Assembly (NCBI GenBank): GCA_029268165.1
Contig: JAJUGM010000152.1
Span: 1 to 7,702, forward strand
Direction of reading: 5' to 3'
DNA: 7,702 bases
Origin: Bacteroidota bacterium
GTDB taxonomy: Bacteria > Bacteroidota > Bacteroidia > Bacteroidales > UBA10428
Shown here in pieces: positions 1-5,731 of the stretch. The notes beneath the pieces are model-generated. The model had not been told where the DNA came from and did not search any database. It saw only the letters and a program-made list of their open reading frames with translations. The stretch's first letter is position 1. Each line of letters starts with the position of its first letter. The position numbers and the translations under genes were made by a program.

Positions 1-498
1 AAGTGGAAGGTTTTCAGCGGTACACTTATTAAGAAAGTACGTAATGGCATCCCTGTGAGCTTTGTCATTAAGCAACGGTTCACCGCCAAAAAGTGTGACA
101 TATCTCCTGCGCCCCATAAAACGGGTAGCGATATAACTGAAGAAGGCATCGGTTACCTCCTGTTGAAGCAATGAACCGTTTTTGCTGTAGCCCGACTGGT
201 AGCAGTAAGAACACGAAAAATTACAATGATAGGAAGGTATAAAAAACAATTGTATTTCATCCTGGTCGCGTTCATCTAAAAATGACAGGTATTTATTGCG
301 ATAAAGCATTGTTTCATCAGCTTCGTCAACGATATAGCCTTTCCGGATGAAATCATCATCCGGAAGCAATGGGCCTTCAGTAAGCCTGACTGCTTCATCG
401 GGTTCAAGCTGGTCAGCATTTCCCGACAGAAGGTTGATGATATAGCTCTTGCCAGTCTTTCGGGCTTTTATAACAATGTTATATTTTGACGGACGCAT
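1..498 (-). CDS. Radical SAM peptide-maturase-like enzyme (partial, 3' end off the window)
   Basis: The gene reads leftwards and is cut by the window edge, leaving 166 N-terminal residues. The iron-sulfur motif C92-NFS-C96-SY-C99 (CxxxCxxC) follows the strand FFIPSYH, and the SAM-binding GGEP motif is at 138-141 (VTLFGGEPLL). Together these identify a radical SAM enzyme. About 85 residues precede the cluster motif, opening with MRPSKYNIVIKA and a segment YIINLLSG. This kind of N-terminal extension is usual in SPASM-type peptide maturases; the SPASM domain itself would lie outside the window. The start at 498 fits the SKYN-type opening and has GGGAG about nine bases upstream. An in-frame ATG at 534 (adding 12 residues) overlaps the stop of the preceding small peptide as TGATG, so translational coupling is possible from there. 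It is the last visible gene of a four-gene operon. Substrate is not known from sequence; the adjacent Cys peptide is the inferred target. Confidence 0.9.
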   Translation of the reverse strand, partial: MRPSKYNIVIKARKTGKSYIINLLSGNADQLEPDEAVRLTEGPLLPDDDFIRKGYIVDEADETMLYRNKYLSFLDERDQDEIQLFFIPSYHCNFSCSYCYQSGYSKNGSLLQQEVTDAFFSYIATRFMGRRRYVTLFGGEPLLNDKAHRDAITYFLNKCTAENLPL

Positions 499-533
499 GA
501 TATATACTCCCACCGATAAGGCCTTCTTTGGCA

Positions 534-638
534 TCAGTCATGGCAGCCAGCAACAATTTTGGAGTTTTTAGCGCAACACTGAGCTGTTTTGTTTGTTTTC
601 TGATTTTTACTTTGTGTTTTCTTTACAAGTGATTTCAT
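534..638 (-). CDS. Short Cys-containing peptide, candidate RiPP precursor
   Basis: This is a 34-codon reading frame between the methyltransferase and the radical SAM gene. The first ~18 residues are rich in Lys, Asn, Gln and Thr (starting MKSLVKKTQ) and have no hydrophobic stretch, so they do not form a signal peptide. The last 15 residues carry all three cysteines: a CC pair at 20-21 and GCHD at the very end (C32). The start lies 15 bases after the methyltransferase stop. The stop codon shares its last base with an ATG in frame with the radical SAM gene. Size, basic leader, Cys-bearing tail and position next to a radical SAM enzyme are what is expected of a substrate peptide, but I recognise no named precursor family. 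It could instead be a short metal-binding peptide or a chance frame; tight packing on both sides argues against chance. Confidence 0.6.
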   Translation of the reverse strand: MKSLVKKTQSKNQKTNKTAQCCAKNSKIVAGCHD

Positions 639-653
639 AATTTGAATACGATA

Positions 654-1319
654 TTATAATTCCTGTTCTTTTCCGTTTCTGTAGCAGCAAGGTAATGGCT
701 TTTGAGCTGCCAGGGTAAAACTTACCACATCAATTTCTCCTTTGTGATAAGATTGTGATTCTTCAATAATTCGAAATGTTTTAAAACCGGCTTTTACAAC
801 AGTTTTCAGATACAAGTCTTTCCTGACTGCTCCTGCCCAGCATTCAGCTATTGCCTCAGGGTTAGTCCGGTATATCTCCGGAACATCCTGTAATGAATAA
901 ATGTCACTGACCACAAAACGGCCGCCTGGTTTAAGAATCCTGTAAATCTCATTCCAGACAGTTTGTTTATTATATGCATGGTTGATGGTGCAGTTGGAAA
1001 TAACAAGGTCAACCCAGTTATCCGGCAGCGGAATGTTTTCGAGCTGGCTTTTTATAAAACTGACGTTATTATATCCGAGTTTCAAGGCAGTATTTCTGGC
1101 AGTATCAAGCATTCCATCAGCGATGTCAATACCATATACAAATCCCGATGGCCCAACTGCTTCAGCCATACGCAATACATCAGTACCCCGCCCGCTACCC
1201 AGGTCAACGCAAACCTCCCCTGAAGAGGGAACGGCATGAATTATTGCATTGCCGCATGACAGGCAGCAAGCCTCATCAGCCAGCTTATTATAACGGTTCT
1301 CAATAAAAAATGTATTCAT
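654..1319 (-). CDS. ArsM-like SAM-dependent methyltransferase
   Basis: The product has 221 residues. Class I methyltransferase motifs are clear: VDLGSGRGTD (38-47) with acidic residue D65 in VYGIDIADGML, then DLVISNCTIN (104-113), the post-motif YRILKPGGRFVVSDIY (126-141), and ECWAGAV (159-165). The last three blocks match the arsenite methyltransferase family, in which cysteines at the equivalent NC and EC positions take part in As(III) binding; here they are C110 and C160. Extra cysteines sit at the N-terminus (ACCLSC, C18/C19/C22) and at the C-terminus (LPCCYRNG, C211/C212). The reading frame is open 32 codons further upstream, but that would overlap the DUF6132 gene, so MNTFF at 1319, two bases after that gene's stop, is the start. 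Substrate could be arsenic, another thiophilic element, or the neighbouring peptide; arsenite methylation is plausible but not shown. The protein is shorter than typical ArsM (about 260 or more residues). Confidence 0.88.
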   Translation of the reverse strand: MNTFFIENRYNKLADEACCLSCGNAIIHAVPSSGEVCVDLGSGRGTDVLRMAEAVGPSGFVYGIDIADGMLDTARNTALKLGYNNVSFIKSQLENIPLPDNWVDLVISNCTINHAYNKQTVWNEIYRILKPGGRFVVSDIYSLQDVPEIYRTNPEAIAECWAGAVRKDLYLKTVVKAGFKTFRIIEESQSYHKGEIDVVSFTLAAQKPLPCCYRNGKEQEL

Positions 1320-1321
1320 GG

Positions 1322-1519
1322 TTATTTCGATGATGCCATTAATCCACCAAAAATAGCTCCGAACAGAATACTCGAAAAAGGATTTGATGTAATAGGGCAT
1401 GAGCCCGACCGGCATCCGACAAATCTGTAATAGAGATATCCGGCAGTTCCGCCAATGACAACCCCGATTATTACCCGCACAATCATATTTTGTTTTATTA
1501 ATGCTATTATTTTATTCAT
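1322..1519 (-). CDS. DUF6132-type small membrane protein
   Basis: The product has 65 residues. It has one clear membrane segment at about 13-32 (IVRVIIGVVIGGTAGYLYY) and a second, glycine-rich hydrophobic stretch at about 50-62. Between them lies the loop VGCRSGSCPITSNP (34-47), with two cysteines five residues apart (C36, C41). Small size, the GGxxGYLYYRFVGC block and the GSCPITSNP motif match the DUF6132 family of Bacteroidota, whose function is not established. The open frame extends 13 codons upstream, but that extra stretch overlaps the AT-rich leader and promoter, so MNKII at 1519 is preferred. It is first in the operon and ends two bases before the methyltransferase start. The two cysteines facing one side of the membrane suggest redox or metal-thiol chemistry; this is inference. 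Confidence 0.82.
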   Translation of the reverse strand: MNKIIALIKQNMIVRVIIGVVIGGTAGYLYYRFVGCRSGSCPITSNPFSSILFGAIFGGLMASSK

Positions 1520-1555
1520 AATATTAATATATATACATATATAAATATTGGCATG

Positions 1556-1585
1556 CAAAAATAATATATTTTTTTTAAATACAAA
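1556..1585 (-). promoter_or_regulatory. Bacteroidota-type promoter for the leftward operon
   Basis: On the minus strand TTTG (1585-1582) is followed after 18 bases by TATTTTTG (1563-1556), a full match to the -7 consensus TAnnTTTG with near-usual spacing to a -33 TTG. Transcription would start near 1550, giving a leader of about 30 bases before the DUF6132 start at 1519. The surroundings are extremely AT-rich, so chance matches are more likely than elsewhere, but spacing and position are right. Confidence 0.6.
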
Positions 1586-1623
1586 AAATGAAAAAAATAT
1601 TGGGTTTTAGACACTGGAAATAT

Positions 1624-1647
1624 GATATCCTGAATCTGATATCTGAT
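1624..1647. promoter_or_regulatory. Possible operator in the divergent promoter region
   Basis: Between the two divergent promoters two GATATC hexamers (1624-1629 and 1638-1643) are separated by eight bases. The second is embedded in a tandem heptamer, ATCTGAT twice in a row (1634-1647). This is the least AT-biased patch of an otherwise A/T-run-filled region. It could bind a regulator that controls both operons. No regulator gene is present in the window, so this is only a candidate. Confidence 0.3.
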
Positions 1648-1687
1648 GTCGGATAAACTTTTTTTTCAGAAGAAAACAAAAATCTTG

Positions 1688-1695
1688 TATTTTTG
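1688..1695 (+). promoter_or_regulatory. -7 promoter element for the HYC_CC_PP/HMA/TonB operon
   Basis: TATTTTTG matches TAnnTTTG exactly and is identical to the -7 box of the divergent operon. It lies 13 bases before the ATG at 1709, implying a very short leader. No clean TTG is seen at the -33 distance, only a T-run around 1659-1667, so the call is moderate. Confidence 0.45.
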
Positions 1696-1708
1696 TTATC
1701 CTTAGGAT

Positions 1709-2101
1709 ATGAGAAAGACAACCGTCATATTATTATCGCTGTTTTATCTGTTGCTTTTTTCCGGTATTCCGGTAACCATTCATTACTGCCGGGGAAATGC
1801 CGAAAAAATCAGGTTTTTTTCAGCAGAAGATATGAGTTGTTGCTGTGAGCACAGTTGTTGTTTTTCAAAAAGCTGTTGCCATAATGAGCATCACTGGGTA
1901 AAGGCAGATATCAATGAGCAGTTATACGAACAGCGTGTTCAGCTTAACTTATATCATGGTGATTTTTTGGCCGAAAAAATCCGTTTTTCCATCGAAAATG
2001 AACCGGAAAAAAAGCCTGTCACCATACCCTTTTATGGGCATGCCCCTCCCGGGAATGTTCCCATTTGGCTTCTTCATTGTACCCTCATTTATTACAGTTA
2101 A
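1709..2101 (+). CDS. HYC_CC_PP family small secreted protein
   Basis: The product has 130 residues. An N-terminal hydrophobic segment (about 4-22, VILLSLFYLLLFSGIPV) acts as signal peptide or anchor, so the rest is probably outside the cytoplasm. The three marks that name this Bacteroidota family are present in order: IHYC (24-27), a cysteine cluster (CCC at 44-46, CC at 50-51, CC at 56-57, followed by HNEHH at 58-62) and HAPPG (111-115). Nine cysteines in total, seven of them clustered with histidines, point to soft-metal binding. The family's biochemical role is not established; its members commonly sit beside HMA-domain proteins and TonB receptors, as here. It is first in a three-gene plus-strand operon, with 87 bases to the next gene. 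Confidence 0.88.
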   Translation: MRKTTVILLSLFYLLLFSGIPVTIHYCRGNAEKIRFFSAEDMSCCCEHSCCFSKSCCHNEHHWVKADINEQLYEQRVQLNLYHGDFLAEKIRFSIENEPEKKPVTIPFYGHAPPGNVPIWLLHCTLIYYS

Positions 2102-2188
2102 TTTTTTGGTGTTACATTTTCTGATGGGGTAATAGTTGATACTACCTTAAAAGTATTTTTTTATCAAATAACCTGAAAAATTAATATT

Positions 2189-2548
2189 ATGAAAACAATA
2201 CATATTATTTTAACAATATTTGCAATGACATGTTTCTGTAAGCCCGATTTATATGCCGCTTATTTTCAGCCTGAAGATACAATTAGTTTTCATGTATCGG
2301 GGGTATGTGGTTCGTGTAAGCAGAGGATTGAAAATGCAGCGCTGATAAAAGGAGTGAAGTGGGCGCAATGGGATATTGAAAGCCAGAAATTAACAGTTAT
2401 TTACCGGAAAGACAGGGTTTCTCCCGACGCCATACATCAGGCGATAGCTCTTGCCGGTCATGACACAGATAAGGTTAAGGCAACCGATGAGGCATATAAA
2501 AAACTACCGCGGTGTTGCGCCTACCGGGATGGTGTTGAAAAACACTAA
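2189..2548 (+). CDS. Secreted heavy-metal-associated (HMA) domain protein
   Basis: The product has 119 residues. The first ~24 residues (MKTIHIILTIFAMTCFC...LYAA) form a likely signal peptide, so the domain works in the periplasm. The HMA ferredoxin-like fold spans about 31-97, with the metal site VSGVC40-GS-C43-KQRIE, the strand VKWAQWDIESQKLTVIY and a helix VSPDAIHQAIALAGHDTD. HMA domains with CxxC bind Cu(I) or other soft metals. A tail YKKLPRCCAYRDG (103-115) adds a CC pair (109-110) of a kind seen in stand-alone Bacteroidota HMA proteins. It lies eight bases before the TonB receptor start, which strongly suggests a shared substrate: it may be a periplasmic metal acceptor or chaperone for what the receptor imports. 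The direction of metal flow is not visible from sequence. Confidence 0.92.
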   Translation: MKTIHIILTIFAMTCFCKPDLYAAYFQPEDTISFHVSGVCGSCKQRIENAALIKGVKWAQWDIESQKLTVIYRKDRVSPDAIHQAIALAGHDTDKVKATDEAYKKLPRCCAYRDGVEKH

Positions 2549-2556
2549 CCGGCAAC

Positions 2557-4800
2557 ATGAAGAGGTTTTCACTTTTTATTCTGTACGGTCTTATATCCTC
2601 AAACTTCCTGTTGGCGCAGAAGGAAGTCGGTTTCATTTCCGGAAAAGTAACAGAAATGAATGAAGACAGCACAGAAACTCCCTTAATTGGAGTAAATGTA
2701 TATTGGGCAGGTACACAATATGGTGCTACTACCAATACAGAGGGTAATTTTACCATTGGATACACTACTGAATCAGACAGGCTTGTCTTTAGCTATGTAG
2801 GCTATCAGAGCGATACAGTTATCATTACAGATAACCGTTTTGTCAGAGTAATATTGCAGCATCATCGTGAAATTGATGCTGCAACTATTGTTCAAAGGCA
2901 ACGTAGTTTGCATATTAGTGCTATTGATCCGGTTAAAATAGAAAAAATCGGAGAAAAGGAGTTGCTTAAAGCTGCCTGTTGCAATCTGAGCGAAAGTTTT
3001 GAAACCAATCCTTCAGTAGATGTTACTTTTACCGATGCGGTTACCGGAACCAGGCAGATACAGATGCTTGGACTGGCAGGGCCATATACCCAGATAACCC
3101 GCGAAAATATGCCTGATGTGAGGGGGCTATCGGCTATATATGGTCTGACATATATTCCCGGCCCATGGATAAGCGGTATCATGCTCAATAAAGGTACCGG
3201 CTCGGTGGTTAATGGTTATGAAAGTATTGCCGGCCAGATTGACGTTCAGTTAAGAGAAGCTGAAACCATGGACCGTTTGTATTTTAATGCTTATGTCAAC
3301 GAAGACAGCCGGATTGAAGGCAATCTGATGCTGAAATCTCATCCTGTCGAAAGACTGGGTACTGCTCTTTTTTTACATGCAAGCAACAGCGCCATGCGCA
3401 TTGACAAAAACGAAGACGGATTTATGGATATGCCGCTGACTAAGCAGTATGTAGCACTTAATCGCTGGGAATTTCATGATGAAAAGGGAACACATCTTGA
3501 ATTTGCAATGAAAGGCCTATATGTTGATCACACCGGAGGACAGACTGAGTATAAGCCTGAACGCGATAAAGGTTCTCAGGAAATATGGGGGATGCACAAC
3601 CTTGCAAAAAGGTTTGAGGTATGGGCAAAGGCAGGAAAGGCCAATCCGGATAAACCCTGGCAAAGTATTGGTTTGCAGATTGCAGGAGTTTACCATCAGC
3701 AGGATGCCTACTTTGGCCTGAATACTTTTAATGGACTGCAGCGTTCTTTTTATGCAAATTTAATTTATCAGGGAATACTTGGTAATACGGCGCATAAATT
3801 CAGGACAGGTGCCAGTTTTCAGTATGATTACATAAACGAATGGCTTAATCATGATGATTATGGCCGCAATGAGTCTGTTCCGGGTATTTTCTACGAATAT
3901 ACCTTCAGCTACCTTGAAACATTTAATGCGGTGGCAGGAATCCGCGCAGATTATCATAATTTGTTCGGCCTGTTTGTCACTCCTCGTTTACATCTGAGGT
4001 ACGCTATAACACCCGGAAGTATCTTAAGGGCATCCGTTGGCAGAGGGCAACGTACCGCATCGGTATTATCTGAAAATATTGCTTTGCTTTCAAGTTCCCG
4101 GCAAATTATTTTTATGAGCAATGAAACATCTTTTCCTTATGGGATGAAACCTGAAACTGCATGGAATTTTGGTCTGAATTTCACCCGAAATTTCAGCATT
4201 GACTACAGGCAGGGCACATTCACAGCCGACCTGTATTATACCCGATTCACCAGTCAGGTTATTGTTGACCTTGATCAGAGTCCGCAACAGGCATTGATAT
4301 ATAACCTTGATGGAAAATCATTTTCAAGCAGCCTGCAGTTGCAGCTCGATTATGAGCTGATTAAGCGGCTTGATATCAGGCTGGCCTATCGTTTTTATGA
4401 TGTAAGGACTACCTATTCAGGCACTTTAAGGGACAAGCCGCTGGTATCAAAGCACAGGTCGTTTGTTAATGCTGCATATGAAACGCGCAATCACTTGAAG
4501 TTTGATGCTACTTTTAACTGGCAGGGGAGAAAGCGTATACCCGATACGGAAAGTAATCCTGATGAATTTCGATTACCTTCCAGATCACCGGGTTACGGCC
4601 TGATCAATGCCCACATAAGCAAGACATGGTGTGAAAAGTTTGAATTGTATGCGGGCGTTGAGAATGTTTTTAATTTTAAGCAGAAACATCCTATTATAGC
4701 CTCAGATGAACCTTTCGGGCCTTATTTTGACAGCTCGCTGATCTGGGGTCCGGTATTCGGAAGGAATGTCTATATGGGACTTCGGCTTAGGATTAAATAA
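2557..4800 (+). CDS. TonB-dependent receptor, metal-associated type
   Basis: The product has 747 residues and is an outer-membrane active transporter powered by TonB. The signal peptide is at 1-20 (cleavage probably LLA/Q). A carboxypeptidase-regulatory-like beta-sandwich follows at about 25-103 (GKVTE...TPLIGVNVYW, TTNTEGNFTI, FSYVGYQSDTV). The plug domain is at about 125-235, with TGTRQIQMLGLAG (163-175) and GSVVNGYESIAGQIDVQL (215-232). The barrel takes up the rest and ends in a beta-signal, RNVYMGLRLRIK. The plug carries an unusual AACCNLSESFETNPSVDV block (139-156), typical of receptors encoded beside HMA proteins, whose CC pair may touch the ligand. The gene is intact and of usual length. 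Copper or another soft-metal complex is the likely substrate by context; an organic metallophore is equally possible. Confidence 0.94.
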   Translation: MKRFSLFILYGLISSNFLLAQKEVGFISGKVTEMNEDSTETPLIGVNVYWAGTQYGATTNTEGNFTIGYTTESDRLVFSYVGYQSDTVIITDNRFVRVILQHHREIDAATIVQRQRSLHISAIDPVKIEKIGEKELLKAACCNLSESFETNPSVDVTFTDAVTGTRQIQMLGLAGPYTQITRENMPDVRGLSAIYGLTYIPGPWISGIMLNKGTGSVVNGYESIAGQIDVQLREAETMDRLYFNAYVNEDSRIEGNLMLKSHPVERLGTALFLHASNSAMRIDKNEDGFMDMPLTKQYVALNRWEFHDEKGTHLEFAMKGLYVDHTGGQTEYKPERDKGSQEIWGMHNLAKRFEVWAKAGKANPDKPWQSIGLQIAGVYHQQDAYFGLNTFNGLQRSFYANLIYQGILGNTAHKFRTGASFQYDYINEWLNHDDYGRNESVPGIFYEYTFSYLETFNAVAGIRADYHNLFGLFVTPRLHLRYAITPGSILRASVGRGQRTASVLSENIALLSSSRQIIFMSNETSFPYGMKPETAWNFGLNFTRNFSIDYRQGTFTADLYYTRFTSQVIVDLDQSPQQALIYNLDGKSFSSSLQLQLDYELIKRLDIRLAYRFYDVRTTYSGTLRDKPLVSKHRSFVNAAYETRNHLKFDATFNWQGRKRIPDTESNPDEFRLPSRSPGYGLINAHISKTWCEKFELYAGVENVFNFKQKHPIIASDEPFGPYFDSSLIWGPVFGRNVYMGLRLRIK

Positions 4801-4821
4801 TGATTCAGGTTGTTACTTAAG

Positions 4822-4913
4822 CCCAATTACGATGAATGAAAATCCATCCAGGTGTATGTAAAATTGATATTTTTCTATCCGCCCGGAGGGATTTTTTATT
4901 CATCGTAATTGGG
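4822..4913. repeat. 92-bp imperfect inverted repeat
   Basis: The 16-mer CCCAATTACGATGAAT (4822-4837) recurs as its exact reverse complement at 4898-4913. With a one-base indel and a few mismatches the arms extend inwards to about 31 bases each, leaving a loop of about 30 bases. TTAA lies just outside both arms (4817-4820 and 4914-4917). It sits 21 bases after the receptor stop, between convergent transcription units, so it may be a bidirectional terminator or mRNA-stabilising stem. No T-run follows the outer stem on either strand. The symmetric arms and TTAA flanks also fit a tiny non-autonomous mobile repeat (MITE-like). Confidence 0.7.
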
Positions 4914-4986
4914 TTAAACGTATGATACAGAATGAGCGACTAATAAGTGTTTACACAGCATTCTCTATATTATCCTAATAATCTTA

Positions 4987-5251
4987 TTAATCATCATAAT
5001 GTCCTTTTCCAGAAACAACCTCTACAGTTATATTTTCATCATTCTTTATATGAAGACGGTTCTTTTTATCTATTCGCCTTGACCATAATCCTTGCATGTC
5101 ACCCTTTAACTGTTCTGCCTGTCCAATTCCGGTTCTGGAATGTTTCATAAGTTCAAACAACAATCTTTCAATTTTCTTTGCAATGGTTTTTCCTCCGTTT
5201 TTTTCAAAATGCAATATCTTTTTTGCCTGAACTGTAATATAGTGTATACAT
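4987..5251 (-). pseudogene. yoeB: Txe/YoeB-type mRNA interferase toxin, frameshifted
   Basis: The C-terminal part reads as a YoeB-family ribosome-dependent mRNase: KTIAKKIERLLFELMKHSRTG, then EQLKGDMQGLWSRRIDKKNRL, and GHYDD at the end. The glutamate, arginine and terminal His-Tyr correspond to the family's catalytic residues. This frame has no ATG. The natural start, ATG at 5251 (MYTLYYSSGKKDIAF), lies in another frame and hits TGA at 5206-5204. Skipping one base near the T4/A7 runs around 5198-5210 joins the two parts into an 87-residue protein, the usual size. The nearest in-frame start for the catalytic part is TTG at 5214 (75 residues). The conserved VY after NRL is also missing (NRLHIK). 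The ancestral start follows the antitoxin stop by one base, as in active modules. It is most likely inactive; a sequencing error in the homopolymer is the alternative. Confidence 0.82.
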
Positions 5252-5252
5252 A

Positions 5253-5567
5253 TTACAGGCTATTTAAAAAATTTCTGATATCTTCGGCAGAATTTAGTTT
5301 CTTAGCAATCTAATCTTTATTCTCAATCGCTTTTTTAACTATTTCTATATTTCTTCTGTCTGCCCAGAATGTATCGCCGATTAGACTAATTTCATAAAGA
5401 TTACACCTGAATTCTTTGGGTATATCAATAAGCATTTCATCTTCTGATACAGGAATAATCTTATATGCACGATTCTTTCGCTTAACAACTACTTGTTCCA
5501 TATTATCAATCATATCAAAGTATTTTTTCTGATTATCCTGGAACTCTCAACTCGTTATTATTTTCAT
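5253..5567 (-). pseudogene. Phd/YefM-type antitoxin with two in-frame stop codons
   Basis: Read from ATG at 5567, the frame gives MKIITS, a TGA (5549-5547, codon 7), EFQDNQKKYFDMIDN, then VVVKRKNRAYKIIPVSEDE and on to KKAIENKD. A TAG follows (5312-5310, codon 86), then IAKKLNSAEDIRNFLNSL and a TAA at 5255-5253. Ignoring the two stops, this is a 104-codon Phd/YefM antitoxin: an N-terminal DNA-binding part (S-x-EFRxNQKKYF-like) and a C-terminal toxin-neutralising tail. The first stop replaces the position usually held by Arg, so a single CGA-to-TGA transition explains it. The longest intact piece starts at ATG 5513 (67 residues) and lacks both the DNA-binding start and the toxin-binding tail. 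With a frameshifted toxin downstream, the module appears dead. Confidence 0.82.
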
Positions 5568-5583
5568 AATAATAGTTTTTTTA

Positions 5584-5607
5584 TTGTGTACCAATATTGG
5601 TACACAA
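5584..5607. promoter_or_regulatory. Perfect 24-bp palindrome, likely Phd/YefM operator
   Basis: The half TTGTGTACCAAT is followed immediately by its exact reverse complement, a perfect palindrome without spacer, ending 17 bases before the ancestral antitoxin ATG at 5567. It contains TGTACC/GGTACA arms, close to the TGTACA core bound by YefM-type antitoxins that repress their own operons. Position and symmetry make it the autoregulatory operator of the decayed toxin-antitoxin pair. It also lies 158 bases upstream of the divergent iron-exporter gene. The stretch 5608-5764 otherwise holds only that gene's promoter. Confidence 0.7.
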
Positions 5608-5731
5608 GTTAAATAATTTTACGTTTCTCTCCTTTTTTTGTTTTATTTTAACGAGGAATATATTTCAATTAATATTTCCATGAATAAAAGGTATATCTTC
5701 ATGACAATTCATAAAAATAAGAGAGAAATGC

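Noticed and set aside
963..1239. Plus-strand open frames opposite the methyltransferase
   Set aside because: They are antisense shadows of a clear conserved gene with no recognisable motif or upstream signal.
1320..1415. Longer methyltransferase starting at ATG 1415
   Set aside because: The 32 extra codons lie across the DUF6132 gene in another frame, do not resemble ArsM N-termini, and MNTFF at 1319 follows that gene by two bases.
1520..1558. Upstream extension of the DUF6132 protein to ATG 1558
   Set aside because: It would translate AT-rich leader DNA just downstream of a good -33/-7 promoter; the conserved protein begins at 1519.
4947..5150. Plus-strand 67-codon open frame
   Set aside because: It is antisense to the recognisable YoeB catalytic region; no family features.
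5204..5251. Programmed frameshifting in the toxin gene
   Set aside because: A classic A-AAA-AAG -1 site is present but in the wrong phase; a +1 shift is needed, and the neighbouring antitoxin is also broken, so decay is simpler.
5310..5513. Intact 67-residue antitoxin-like protein as a normal gene
   Set aside because: Conserved antitoxin sequence continues in frame beyond both its start and its stop, so it is better described as a fragment of a pseudogene.
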